From JBEKHI01 sp050012355 (lineage in GTDB: Bacteria > Actinomycetota > Actinomycetes > Streptosporangiales > Streptosporangiaceae), in the NCBI GenBank assembly GCA_050012355.1, contig JBEKHI010000235.1:1-13024 (forward strand): a stretch of 13,024 bases of DNA, read 5' to 3'. How positions within the stretch are numbered: position 1 is the stretch's first letter; each line of letters opens with the position of its first letter. The notes beneath the pieces were generated by a model. The model saw only the letters and a list, made by a program, of their open reading frames with translations, was not told the origin of the DNA and searched no databases. The translations under genes were made by a program, and so were the position numbers. Positions 6,734 to 13,024 of this stretch are shown here, piece after piece.

Positions 6734-8853
6734 ACTGGGGTGGGCTGAGGCTCCTCGCGGATGCTGAACTTGGCGTAGAGGCGGTTCAGGGGGCGCGGAA
6801 CCCACCAGTTGACGCGGCCGAGCAGCCGCATCGTCGCCGGCACCAGCAGCACCCGGACCACCGAGGCATCCACGATCAGCGCGACGACCATGCCGACGCC
6901 GGTGAGCTTGATGAACGTGATCCCGGAGGCGGAGAACGCGCCGACCACGATGATCAGCAGCAACGCGAGGCTGGTGATCATGCCGCCGGTGCGCTGCAGA
7001 CCGCCCGCCACCGACGCGGTGTTATCCCCAGTCCGGTCATACAGCTCCCTGATGCGCGATAGCAGGAACACCTCGTAGTCCATCGACAGCCCGAAGATGA
7101 TCGCCGTCATCAGGATCGGCATGGTGGGGTCGATCGAACCGGTCGGGGTGAATCGCAGCAGCCCGGACAGGTGCCCCCACTGGAACACCCACACGATCAC
7201 GCCGAACGTCGCGGACAACGACAAGATGTTCATCACGATCGCCTTCAGCGGCAGCACCACAGAACCAAATGCCAGGAATAGCAGAACGAACGTGGCCACT
7301 CCCACGAGCAGCGCCATCCACGGCAGCGTGGAGCCGAGTGCCGCCAGTTCGTCCACGAGCTCGGCGGTCACCCCGCCGACGAGTACGGTGGCGCCGGCCG
7401 GAGGGGCCAGGCCGCGGATCTCGGTCACGATGTGCCGGGCCTGCTGCGAGATGCTCGCGGGCGAGTACTCAACATCGATCCGAGCGATGTCCCCTTTGAC
7501 GCCCGTCACCGCGGCCTGCGTGACTCCCCCGATCGCGTCGATCTGCCGCAGGTAACCGGGGAGCGCCGACGGCGTGACATGGCTCACCATGAGCTCGATC
7601 GGTGCGGTGGAGTTGACCGGGAAGTCCGCGTTCAGCGTGTCGCTGACCTGGCGGACCACCGACTGGGTGGGCAGCGTGCGGGCGTCGGTACCGCCCCACT
7701 GGATGCGCAGGAACGGCGCGCCGAGGGCGAGCAGGCCGACCACGATCACCACCAGATAGATCACCGGGCGCCGCATGACGCTGCTGGCGATCCGGTACCA
7801 GGCCCCAGAGCCCCCGCCCGCGACGGGCACCGAGCGCCTGATCCTCACCGCGTTGACCCGCTTCCCCAGGACGGCGAGCAGCGCGGGCAGGACGGTGAGC
7901 GCGGCGATCACGTCCACCGCCACAGTGGCGACGCCGCCGTAGCCCATCGAGCGAAGGAACGTGATGGGGAACAGCATCAGGCTGGTCACCGCCACGGCGA
8001 CCGTGACGCCGGAGATAGCCACCGTGCGGCCCGCGGTGGCAACCGTACGGGCTACGGCGGTCTGGACATCGGGCTGGCGGTTCAGTTCTTCACGGAACCT
8101 GGTCACGATGAACAACCCGTAGTCGATGCCCAGGCCAAGCCCCAGGATTGTGGTGATGTTCACGCTGTAGACCGAGACCGTGGTGACCAGTGTGAGCAGC
8201 CGCAGCACGGTGAACGAGCCGAGGATGGCCAGCCCGCCGATCATCAGCGGAAGCGCGGCGGCGACCAGGCTGCCGAAGATCAACAGCATGAGGATGAGCA
8301 GCACCGGCATGGAGAACGTCTCGGCCTTGCCGATGTCCGCCGTGACCTCACCGTTGATCGCGACCATCATCGGAACCGTCCCGCCGACGGTCACTCCCGG
8401 GATGCCTTCCAGGTCCTTTTCGATGGCCTTGTAGGTCGTCTGCCGGGCGGAGTCGCTGCCGCCTGCCAGCTGGAGAACCGCGTAGCTGGCGTGCCGGTCC
8501 TTGCTCACCATCGAGGGGGAACCTGACGACCAGTAGGTCTGTACGCCGCTGACATCGGCGCGCGGCACCCTGGCAATCGCCGCGTCGACGGCCGTGCGGA
8601 ATGCCGGGTCGGCGACCGTCATCGTCGCGCTGCGGTACAGCAACACCACGTCGGCGTCGCTTCGGCCGAAGACCTGATCCGCCTGATTCGTCTCCTGCTG
8701 AGACTGGCTGTCCGACGGGGTGAAGTCGCTGCTGGCGGACAGTTTGCCGAACACCCCCGTTCCCCACGCCACTCCGAAAATCAGGAACGCCACCCCAAGC
8801 AGCAGCACCAGCCGCCGCCCGCGGTACATCGCCCGGCCCCATGTCTCGAACAT
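6721..8853 (-). CDS. MMPL-family RND exporter
   Basis: A 710-residue, 12-segment membrane exporter of the MmpL/RND type, driven by protons, usually moving lipids or lipophilic compounds. Seen: TM1 at about 14-35; a first exported loop at 36-180; a block of helices at 182-335; TM7 near 363-382; a second exported loop at about 384-508; a second helix block to 675. The proton-relay Asp-Tyr pairs of this family are present in both halves: D244-Y245 (GLGLGIDYGLFIVTRFREE) and D592-Y593 (FGLSMDYEVFLLSRIRE). The length is typical of the shorter actinobacterial MMPL proteins; there is no long C-terminal tail, only a Pro-rich end. ATG at 8853 is chosen because GGAG lies 6 nt upstream; the GTG one codon earlier would be too close. 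It is transcribed away from a tetR gene, so TetR probably represses it. The substrate is unknown. Confidence 0.93.
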   Translation of the reverse strand: MFETWGRAMYRGRRLVLLLGVAFLIFGVAWGTGVFGKLSASSDFTPSDSQSQQETNQADQVFGRSDADVVLLYRSATMTVADPAFRTAVDAAIARVPRADVSGVQTYWSSGSPSMVSKDRHASYAVLQLAGGSDSARQTTYKAIEKDLEGIPGVTVGGTVPMMVAINGEVTADIGKAETFSMPVLLILMLLIFGSLVAAALPLMIGGLAILGSFTVLRLLTLVTTVSVYSVNITTILGLGLGIDYGLFIVTRFREELNRQPDVQTAVARTVATAGRTVAISGVTVAVAVTSLMLFPITFLRSMGYGGVATVAVDVIAALTVLPALLAVLGKRVNAVRIRRSVPVAGGGSGAWYRIASSVMRRPVIYLVVIVVGLLALGAPFLRIQWGGTDARTLPTQSVVRQVSDTLNADFPVNSTAPIELMVSHVTPSALPGYLRQIDAIGGVTQAAVTGVKGDIARIDVEYSPASISQQARHIVTEIRGLAPPAGATVLVGGVTAELVDELAALGSTLPWMALLVGVATFVLLFLAFGSVVLPLKAIVMNILSLSATFGVIVWVFQWGHLSGLLRFTPTGSIDPTMPILMTAIIFGLSMDYEVFLLSRIRELYDRTGDNTASVAGGLQRTGGMITSLALLLIIVVGAFSASGITFIKLTGVGMVVALIVDASVVRVLLVPATMRLLGRVNWWVPRPLNRLYAKFSIREEPQPTPVPVP

Positions 8854-8859
8854 CACTAT

Positions 8860-8863
8860 CTCC
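8860..8863 (-). promoter_or_regulatory. Ribosome binding site of the MMPL gene
   Basis: On the minus strand this is GGAG, 6 nt before ATG 8853 and only 3 nt before GTG 8856. The spacing decides for the ATG. Confidence 0.65.
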
Positions 8864-8864
8864 A

Positions 8865-8879
8865 GTGAACGACGTAAAC
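8865..8879. promoter_or_regulatory. Candidate TetR operator 1 (GTGAACGACGTAAAC)
   Basis: A 15-bp imperfect palindrome centred on 8872, just upstream of the MMPL ribosome site. It matches the second site, read on the other strand, at 13 of 15 bases. Bound here, a repressor would block MMPL transcription. Binding is inferred from the pairing and from the adjacent tetR gene. Confidence 0.5.
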
Positions 8880-8899
8880 TGATTACGCTGCTAATGCTG

Positions 8900-8914
8900 G
8901 TTTACGGCGTTAAC
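8900..8914. promoter_or_regulatory. Candidate TetR operator 2 (GTTTACGGCGTTAAC)
   Basis: A 15-bp palindrome centred on 8907 with a single mismatched pair. On the minus strand it reads GTTAACGCCGTAAAC, which differs from operator 1 only at the centre and at position 3. The centres are 35 bp apart. It lies inside the spacer of the likely MMPL promoter and upstream of tetR, so one dimer could act on both genes. Confidence 0.55.
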
Positions 8915-8917
8915 TTT

Positions 8918-8923
8918 TGTCAA
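8918..8923 (-). promoter_or_regulatory. Possible -35 element (TTGACA) of the MMPL promoter
   Basis: A perfect TTGACA on the minus strand, 65 bp upstream of the MMPL start. The best -10 match 18 bp on is weak (CAGCAT, 8894-8899). Operator 2 falls in the spacer between the two. Confidence 0.35.
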
Positions 8924-8950
8924 GTGCGTTCACGTGCTATGAATGGTCCC

Positions 8951-8958
8951 GGAGGAGG
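8951..8958 (+). promoter_or_regulatory. Ribosome binding site of the tetR gene
   Basis: GGAGGAGG ends 5 nt before the ATG at 8964. This strong site decides the start of tetR there, not at the in-frame ATG 8943, which would put the site inside the coding region. Confidence 0.85.
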
Positions 8959-8963
8959 TGCCG

Positions 8964-9728
8964 ATGGCGGAACCGCTGCCCACCGCGGCGGCCGGGCAGA
9001 CACGCCGGGAGCGGCTGCGCGCGGCGACCACCGAGGAGATCATCCAGACCGCTCGGCTGCTGCTGGTCGAGCAGGGACCGGATGCGGTGTCGCTGCGGGC
9101 TATCGCGCGCCAGATGGGGATGAGCGCCCCGGCGCTGTACCGGTACTTCGACAGCCGCGAAGAGCTGATCCGGCACGTTATCGCCGACATCTTCACCGAG
9201 CTTGGCACCGCGATCCACGCGGCGATCCGCGAAACGAAGGAACGCGTTGGCCCGCTCGCCGACCACCGGCTCAAGCTGACCGGCGAGCTGGTCGCGGCGT
9301 GCCGCGAGTTCCGCCGGTGGGCACTGGAGCATAGCGGCGAGTTCGGTTTGCTGTTCGGGGTCCCGCTCCCGGGCATCGATGACGGGCGCTACGACATCGC
9401 CAGCGAATGCGCGCTGCGCTTCGCGAGCGAGTTCTTCGGGCTGTTCCTGGAGCTATGGCGCTCGGAGCCGTTCCCGGTCCCGCCTCCGGAAGAGATCGAC
9501 CCAGGCCTGTTCGACCAGATCGAGCGTTACAAGAGCTTCCTCGGCGCCGAGCTGCCAGCTGGCGCGATCCTCACGTTCCTGCGCTGCTGGATGTTGCTCT
9601 ATGGCGCGGTCGCGATGGAGGTCTTCGGCCACTTCGCCTTCGCGCTTGAGGACCCGTCCCCGATGTTCGAGTACACCCTGGCCGATCTAGCCCGGCTCGT
9701 TGACCTTCCGTATCCGCCGCAGGGCTAG
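8964..9728 (+). CDS. TetR/AcrR-family transcriptional repressor with WHG-type C-terminal domain
   Basis: A 254-residue repressor. The N-terminal DNA-binding domain covers about 14-75: RRERLRAATTEEIIQTARLL, then the helix-turn-helix AVSLRAIARQMGMSAPALYRYFDSREEL (41-68). The larger C-terminal ligand and dimer domain includes LTFLRCWMLLYGAVAMEVFGHF (203-224), which fits the WHG (TetR_C_13) type, where a W...hG...sLE...gH pattern is usual. The gene diverges from the MMPL exporter across 110 bp that hold two matching operator-like palindromes. The plain reading is that it represses itself and the exporter and lets go when it binds an exporter substrate or related compound. The start is set by the ribosome site at 8951-8958. 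Its 3' end overlaps the end of the converging gene by 42 bp. Confidence 0.93.
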   Translation: MAEPLPTAAAGQTRRERLRAATTEEIIQTARLLLVEQGPDAVSLRAIARQMGMSAPALYRYFDSREELIRHVIADIFTELGTAIHAAIRETKERVGPLADHRLKLTGELVAACREFRRWALEHSGEFGLLFGVPLPGIDDGRYDIASECALRFASEFFGLFLELWRSEPFPVPPPEEIDPGLFDQIERYKSFLGAELPAGAILTFLRCWMLLYGAVAMEVFGHFAFALEDPSPMFEYTLADLARLVDLPYPPQG

Positions 9729-10142
9729 TCCGAACCCGGCCGTGAAGCACCCGGCGGCCGTCAGCTCGACCCAGAAACGTCCGGGCGCTTCGTTTTGAAT
9801 ACCTGCATGGAACCTGTCGACGGCGGCCGGCCATGGTGACTTGCCAAACCACAGGCGGGCGGGCTTGTCGATGTCGGGCAGGGCGGCGCCCGCCATGCCG
9901 GCCAGCACCGACAGCCGGCGCGGCGCTGGGGTCGCGGCGGCGAGCACGCCGATGACGGCCAGCCCGGTGAGGCCGTCCGCCACCGCGACGCGCAGGAAGT
10001 GGCGCTTGGAGCTCCATTTGCCCAGGTGTGGCGTCGCGTCGAGAACGAAGTGCGAGGCCACGCCGGCAGTGAACGCCGCGTCCGGTCGCTCCGCCACCGC
10101 GCCGATCAGGGCGCCGGAGAGCACGTGATTAGTCACCAGCAT
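9687..10142 (-). CDS. Conserved small membrane protein, possibly metal-binding
   Basis: A 151-residue protein that I recognise as a conserved actinobacterial hypothetical, without a proven function. Seen: TNHVLSGALIGAV (4-16); ASHFVLDATPH (29-39); hydrophobic segments at about 53-70, 77-89 and 124-141; ALPDIDKPARLWFG (87-100); and RFHAGIQNEAPG (110-121). The His/Asp set H6, H31, D35, H39, D90, D92 and H112 is spread in a way that recalls membrane-bound metal-dependent hydrolases of the YdjM/DUF457 kind. That likeness is loose and no activity should be assumed. ATG 10142 is chosen because it begins the conserved part; the frame is open 9 codons further upstream. No clear ribosome site precedes it, but TACGGT lies 8 nt before, so the message may be leaderless. 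It converges on tetR with a 42-bp coding overlap. Confidence 0.75.
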   Translation of the reverse strand: MLVTNHVLSGALIGAVAERPDAAFTAGVASHFVLDATPHLGKWSSKRHFLRVAVADGLTGLAVIGVLAAATPAPRRLSVLAGMAGAALPDIDKPARLWFGKSPWPAAVDRFHAGIQNEAPGRFWVELTAAGCFTAGFGLALRRIRKVNEPG

Positions 10143-10179
10143 CGCTTTTAACCGTACCGGGGTTTGCAAGCGCTGCTGG

Positions 10180-10185
10180 TAGCGT
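10180..10185 (+). promoter_or_regulatory. Possible -10 element of the serS fusion gene (TAGCGT)
   Basis: A TANNNT box 41 bp upstream of the serS ATG, giving a leader of about 35 nt that includes AGAGGA at 10218-10223. No good -35 is seen, so this is tentative. No T-box leader structure fits in the space. Confidence 0.25.
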
Positions 10186-10226
10186 TTCGGTGGCGGGAAA
10201 ACACGACCTGAAACACAAGAGGACCC

Positions 10227-12794
10227 ATGCTGGACAGGCGTTTTATCAGGGAGAACCCGGGAGCGGTCAAGGCCGCGGTCCGGGTCAAGGGCATCGGCCT
10301 AGATGTCGATGAACTACTCCGGCTCGACCAGCAGACCCGTGAACTGCAGCGGGAGATGGACGATGCCAACGCCAGGCGCAAGAGCCTGGCGAAGGAGTTC
10401 GGCAAGTCGAGCGAGGAGCGACGCGCCGAGCTGCGAGCGGAGAGCTCCGAGCTCGATGAGCGGATCCGCAAGATCCGCGATGAACTGTCCGCTGCCTCCG
10501 ACAGCCTTCAGTCGCTGCTGCTCATGGTGCCGATGATCCCGTGGGCGGGCTCTCCGGTCGGGCCGGGCGAGGGCGACAACGTGGTGATCAAGACGGTCGG
10601 CGCCCCACCGCACTTCGAGTTCGAACCGCTGGATCACGTCGAGCTGCTGGAAAAGCGCGGCTGGGCCGAGTTCGCCCGGGCACGGAAGGTCGCGGGCGAG
10701 CGAGCCTACGCCCTGACCGGCGACATGGTGCTGCTCGAGCGAGCGTTGCTCTCTTACGCGCTGGACTACCTGACGGCGCAGGGCATGCAGCCGATCTCGG
10801 TACCCGCGCTGGTGCGGGCCGAACCGCTGATCGGCACCGGTCAGTTCCCGGCCCACCGCGAGGAAACCTACGCGATCACCGCCGACGACCTGTACCTGGC
10901 GGGAACCGCCGAGGTGGCGCTGGTCGGGCTGCACTCGGGAGAGATACTCGAGCACCGCCAGCTGCCGGTACGTTACGCGGGGATCTCGCCGTGCTTCCGG
11001 CGGGAAGCGGGCAGCGCGGGCCGCGACGTGCGCGGGCTGCTGCGGGTGCACCAGTTCGAGAAGGTCGAGCAGTTCGTGATCTGCGTGGCCGACGACGAAG
11101 AGTCCGACCGCTGGCACGCCCGGCTGCTCGATGCGGCCGAGCATCTGCTGCAGGGACTCGGGCTGCACTACGAGGTCATGGAGTGCTCCACCGGCGACAT
11201 GGGCGCCGGGAAGTACCGGATGAACGACATCAACACCTGGTTCCCGTCGCTCGGCACATTCCGTGAGACGCATTCCTGCTCCTCGCTGCACGACTGGCAG
11301 GCACGCCGGGCGAACCTGCGTTACCGGGACGAGGAGGGGAACGTCCGTTTCGCGTACACGCTGAACAACACCGCTCTTGCGACGCCGCGGTTGCTGGCGG
11401 CGCTCGTCGAGAACTTCCAGACCCACGATCACCAGGTGACGGTTCCCGAGGTATTGCGGCCATATCTGGGCGGGCGCGACCTGCTGTTACCGGGGTCCGA
11501 AGTGCGCGAGGCGGCCGGGCGTCGTACGCTGCGAGTCGTGGAACTGCAAGCCTCCCGTATCGCAGAGCGTTCCGGGCGCCCGCTGCCGGCACTTACCCGG
11601 CGTGACGTCGCCATGGCCCTGCTGTCCGTGCCCCCGGATGACGCCATCGAGTCGCTGCCGGGTATCCGGCGCGCGCTGCTGGCCGTGGGAAACCCGCTGT
11701 CGGCCGCGTTCTGGGAGTCCGCGGAATCGATCCTGGCCAGGATCGAGGATGCCGACGCGACGTTCGGTGACGTCAACAGCTGGCTCGAAGCCACCGGCAC
11801 CGAGCCGACCGGGATGATCGGACTGCACATGTGGGATGATCCCGCTGAGCGCAGCCCGCTGCAGGAAGAAATGCACACCCGGCTGGTGATGCACCTAGAG
11901 GAGCAACTCGCCGCTGGACGGATCGACCCCGACGGCCTGGTCCGCGACGATGCCGCCGCCCGCCGGGCATACCTGGCGATCCAGGAGCAGTGGATGACCT
12001 CGCCGCTACCCGATGGCCGGGTGCCGATGACGGTGCTGCTCGATGAACAGGATGAGCAGTTGTTCGCCGACTGGGAAGCAGCCGACCGGGAGGCCCTCGA
12101 GGCGCTCGAGCAGGTGCTGCGCAAGGTGGGTGACCGAGCGGTGCCCAGCGGTGACCTGGCGGCGGTCACCGACCGGGTGCGCACGGAGATATCCGGCCGG
12201 ACGGCGGACGGGCGGATGCTCGCCGCGTTCGGCGGCGTGCGGGCCGACGCCCTGCCGCCGGAAGACGCGGAGCTGTGGCTGATCCTCGCCACCGGAATCG
12301 TGGAACCGGAGGGCGACCCCGCGGAGTACCTGGACGAGGCCTTCGATGAGGACTGGGACCTCGATGACGAGGACTACGACCGGGAAGACCCGATCTCCCA
12401 GGCGATGGCCTCCGTGGCGGCGCTGGATCACTTCGACTGGCTCGCTGTCATGTCCTCGCTGGTGGCCGGCGGCCCCGGTACGCCAGCCTCGGCGTCCGAC
12501 CTGGCAGGCTACGTAAGGCGTTTCGACCCGGACTCCGAGGACGACGACGATCCGGAGGATGATGATCTCGGCCCAGCCGACGAGGACCTCGATGACCTTG
12601 ACGATCTCGGCGAGGTCGACGGCGAGGAGTTCGACTTCGACGCGCTGGACGACGAGCTCGCCATCGAGGGCCTGTTCTCGCACATCCTGCCGCTGTGGCA
12701 AGCCCTCGGCGCCGTCGACTCCGACGATAGGCTCACCCCCCTCGGCTGGTGGGGCCTCCCAGAGGCCCTGAAACGCGCCTGGTCCTCCTCCTGA
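10227..12794 (+). CDS. serS: Seryl-tRNA synthetase fused to a ~430-residue acidic C-terminal region of unknown function
   Basis: An 855-residue protein, twice the usual SerRS length. Residues 1-422 are a complete synthetase, which joins serine to tRNA(Ser) using ATP. They comprise an N-terminal coiled-coil arm (about 28-98); the serine-binding TAE (227-229); motif 2 FRREAGSAGRDVRGLLRVHQ (257-276); ETHSCSSLHDWQARRANLRY (347-366); and motif 3 YTLNNTALATPR (377-388). As I recall it, Thermus SerRS has the same LNNTALATPR form, while most actinobacteria have an LNG-type one. Normal enzymes end just after PEVLRPYLGG (407-416); here the frame runs on without a stop. Residues 438-855 show helical stretches, GLHMWDD (532-538), two acidic blocks (about 697-721 and 767-810) and an end LWQALGAVDSDDRLTPLGWWG (823-843). 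I do not recognise that region. The start has GAGGA just upstream. A second SerRS elsewhere in the genome is possible. Confidence 0.9.
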   Translation: MLDRRFIRENPGAVKAAVRVKGIGLDVDELLRLDQQTRELQREMDDANARRKSLAKEFGKSSEERRAELRAESSELDERIRKIRDELSAASDSLQSLLLMVPMIPWAGSPVGPGEGDNVVIKTVGAPPHFEFEPLDHVELLEKRGWAEFARARKVAGERAYALTGDMVLLERALLSYALDYLTAQGMQPISVPALVRAEPLIGTGQFPAHREETYAITADDLYLAGTAEVALVGLHSGEILEHRQLPVRYAGISPCFRREAGSAGRDVRGLLRVHQFEKVEQFVICVADDEESDRWHARLLDAAEHLLQGLGLHYEVMECSTGDMGAGKYRMNDINTWFPSLGTFRETHSCSSLHDWQARRANLRYRDEEGNVRFAYTLNNTALATPRLLAALVENFQTHDHQVTVPEVLRPYLGGRDLLLPGSEVREAAGRRTLRVVELQASRIAERSGRPLPALTRRDVAMALLSVPPDDAIESLPGIRRALLAVGNPLSAAFWESAESILARIEDADATFGDVNSWLEATGTEPTGMIGLHMWDDPAERSPLQEEMHTRLVMHLEEQLAAGRIDPDGLVRDDAAARRAYLAIQEQWMTSPLPDGRVPMTVLLDEQDEQLFADWEAADREALEALEQVLRKVGDRAVPSGDLAAVTDRVRTEISGRTADGRMLAAFGGVRADALPPEDAELWLILATGIVEPEGDPAEYLDEAFDEDWDLDDEDYDREDPISQAMASVAALDHFDWLAVMSSLVAGGPGTPASASDLAGYVRRFDPDSEDDDDPEDDDLGPADEDLDDLDDLGEVDGEEFDFDALDDELAIEGLFSHILPLWQALGAVDSDDRLTPLGWWGLPEALKRAWSSS

Positions 12795-13024
12795 GCGGAC
12801 CCCGGCCTTTGGAACCCCATGGATGGCCCATCGAGGGCGCTATTGGACACATGTCAAATTAAGGTGTGTTTGCGGCATGTTGCGGGTCCTGATCGTGGTT
12901 TACTTCGCGCCGCGAGACCTGGGATGGGGTAGCGAACCGGGCATCCGTGCCATATCACCCTGCTGCCGCGCCGGGCGTTCCTGGTGAGTGCTGCGTTACC
13001 CGCACTCTTGTCTGGGTAGTGCAG
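12795..13024. other. Non-coding end of the window
   Basis: No supportable gene in these 230 bases. After the serS stop there is only a weak stem (GCCC-ATCGA-GGGC near 12826-12838), too short to call a terminator. Bases 12841-12880 are richer in A+T than the rest and contain GACA-CA-TGTC, a possible half-operator or promoter region for a gene beyond the window. Confidence 0.3.

Noticed and set aside
7432..8526. Long open frame on the plus strand opposite the MMPL gene (364 codons)
   Set aside because: Composition is that of an antisense shadow (Asp, Arg, His, Gln, Gly); the membrane-protein frame on the minus strand has both proton-relay motifs.
10314..11432. Long open frame on the minus strand opposite the SerRS part (372 codons)
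   Set aside because: Shadow of the serS frame; no recognisable domain and no ribosome site.
11429..12701. Two minus-strand open frames opposite the SerRS extension
   Set aside because: Ser/Arg-rich or Val/Glu-rich shadows of the plus frame. The plus frame continues SerRS without a break and has a better protein-like pattern, although the unknown function of the extension makes this less certain than elsewhere.
12877..12987. 36-codon open frame at the window end (MLRVLIVVYFAPRDLG...)
   Set aside because: The fragment RVLIVVYFA loosely recalls an IS4-type transposase N-terminus, but it is too short, has no ribosome site and no inverted repeats are visible.
1..13024. CRISPR arrays, tRNA or rRNA genes, intact insertion sequences
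   Set aside because: Looked for by eye on both strands; the only repeats are the short ones listed, with no spacer-repeat pattern, cloverleaf or transposase.

Overview
The window is about 13 kb of G+C-rich DNA, almost certainly from an actinobacterium, probably a filamentous one. The signs are strong codon bias to G/C in third positions, frequent GTG starts, start codons placed 7 nt behind a TANNNT box (the leaderless pattern common in actinobacteria), an actinobacterial-style MviN/MurJ, an ECF sigma/anti-sigma pair and a TetR/MMPL pair. The genus cannot be read from the sequence.

Layout, left to right. (1) 2-3418, plus strand: the end of an ECF sigma factor gene, its overlapping membrane anti-sigma factor (short zinc-finger-like head, one membrane segment, two DUF5666-like exported domains), and a RecQ-type helicase whose C-terminus looks like a phosphoribosyltransferase. 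(2) 3422-4416, minus strand: a HEPN/nucleotidyltransferase (MNT-type) toxin-antitoxin pair with overlapping genes. Its G+C is clearly lower than the flanks, and a repeat-rich promoter lies in front of it. (3) 4493-6492, minus strand: a MurJ/MviN flippase and a single-domain rhodanese. (4) 6493-6733: a non-coding stretch with two copies of a near-perfect palindrome and four 14-bp tandem repeats that run into the stop codon of the next gene. (5) 6721-9728: an MMPL/RND exporter (minus) diverging from a TetR repressor (plus), with two matching 15-bp operator-like sites between them. (6) 9687-10142, minus strand: a conserved small membrane protein whose 3' end overlaps that of the tetR gene by 42 bp. 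(7) 10227-12794, plus strand: a seryl-tRNA synthetase of the type I recall from Thermus, fused in frame to about 430 residues of unknown, very acidic protein. (8) 12795-13024: no gene that I can support.

How the genes work together: the sigma/anti-sigma genes form a signalling module that senses something outside the membrane. TetR probably represses itself and the MMPL exporter. The MNT-HEPN pair is a self-contained, probably acquired, toxin-antitoxin or defence module. The SerRS fusion is the strongest candidate for something undescribed. The synthetase part looks complete and catalytically competent, so the extension has been added to a working enzyme. No CRISPR array, rRNA, tRNA or intact insertion sequence was found.
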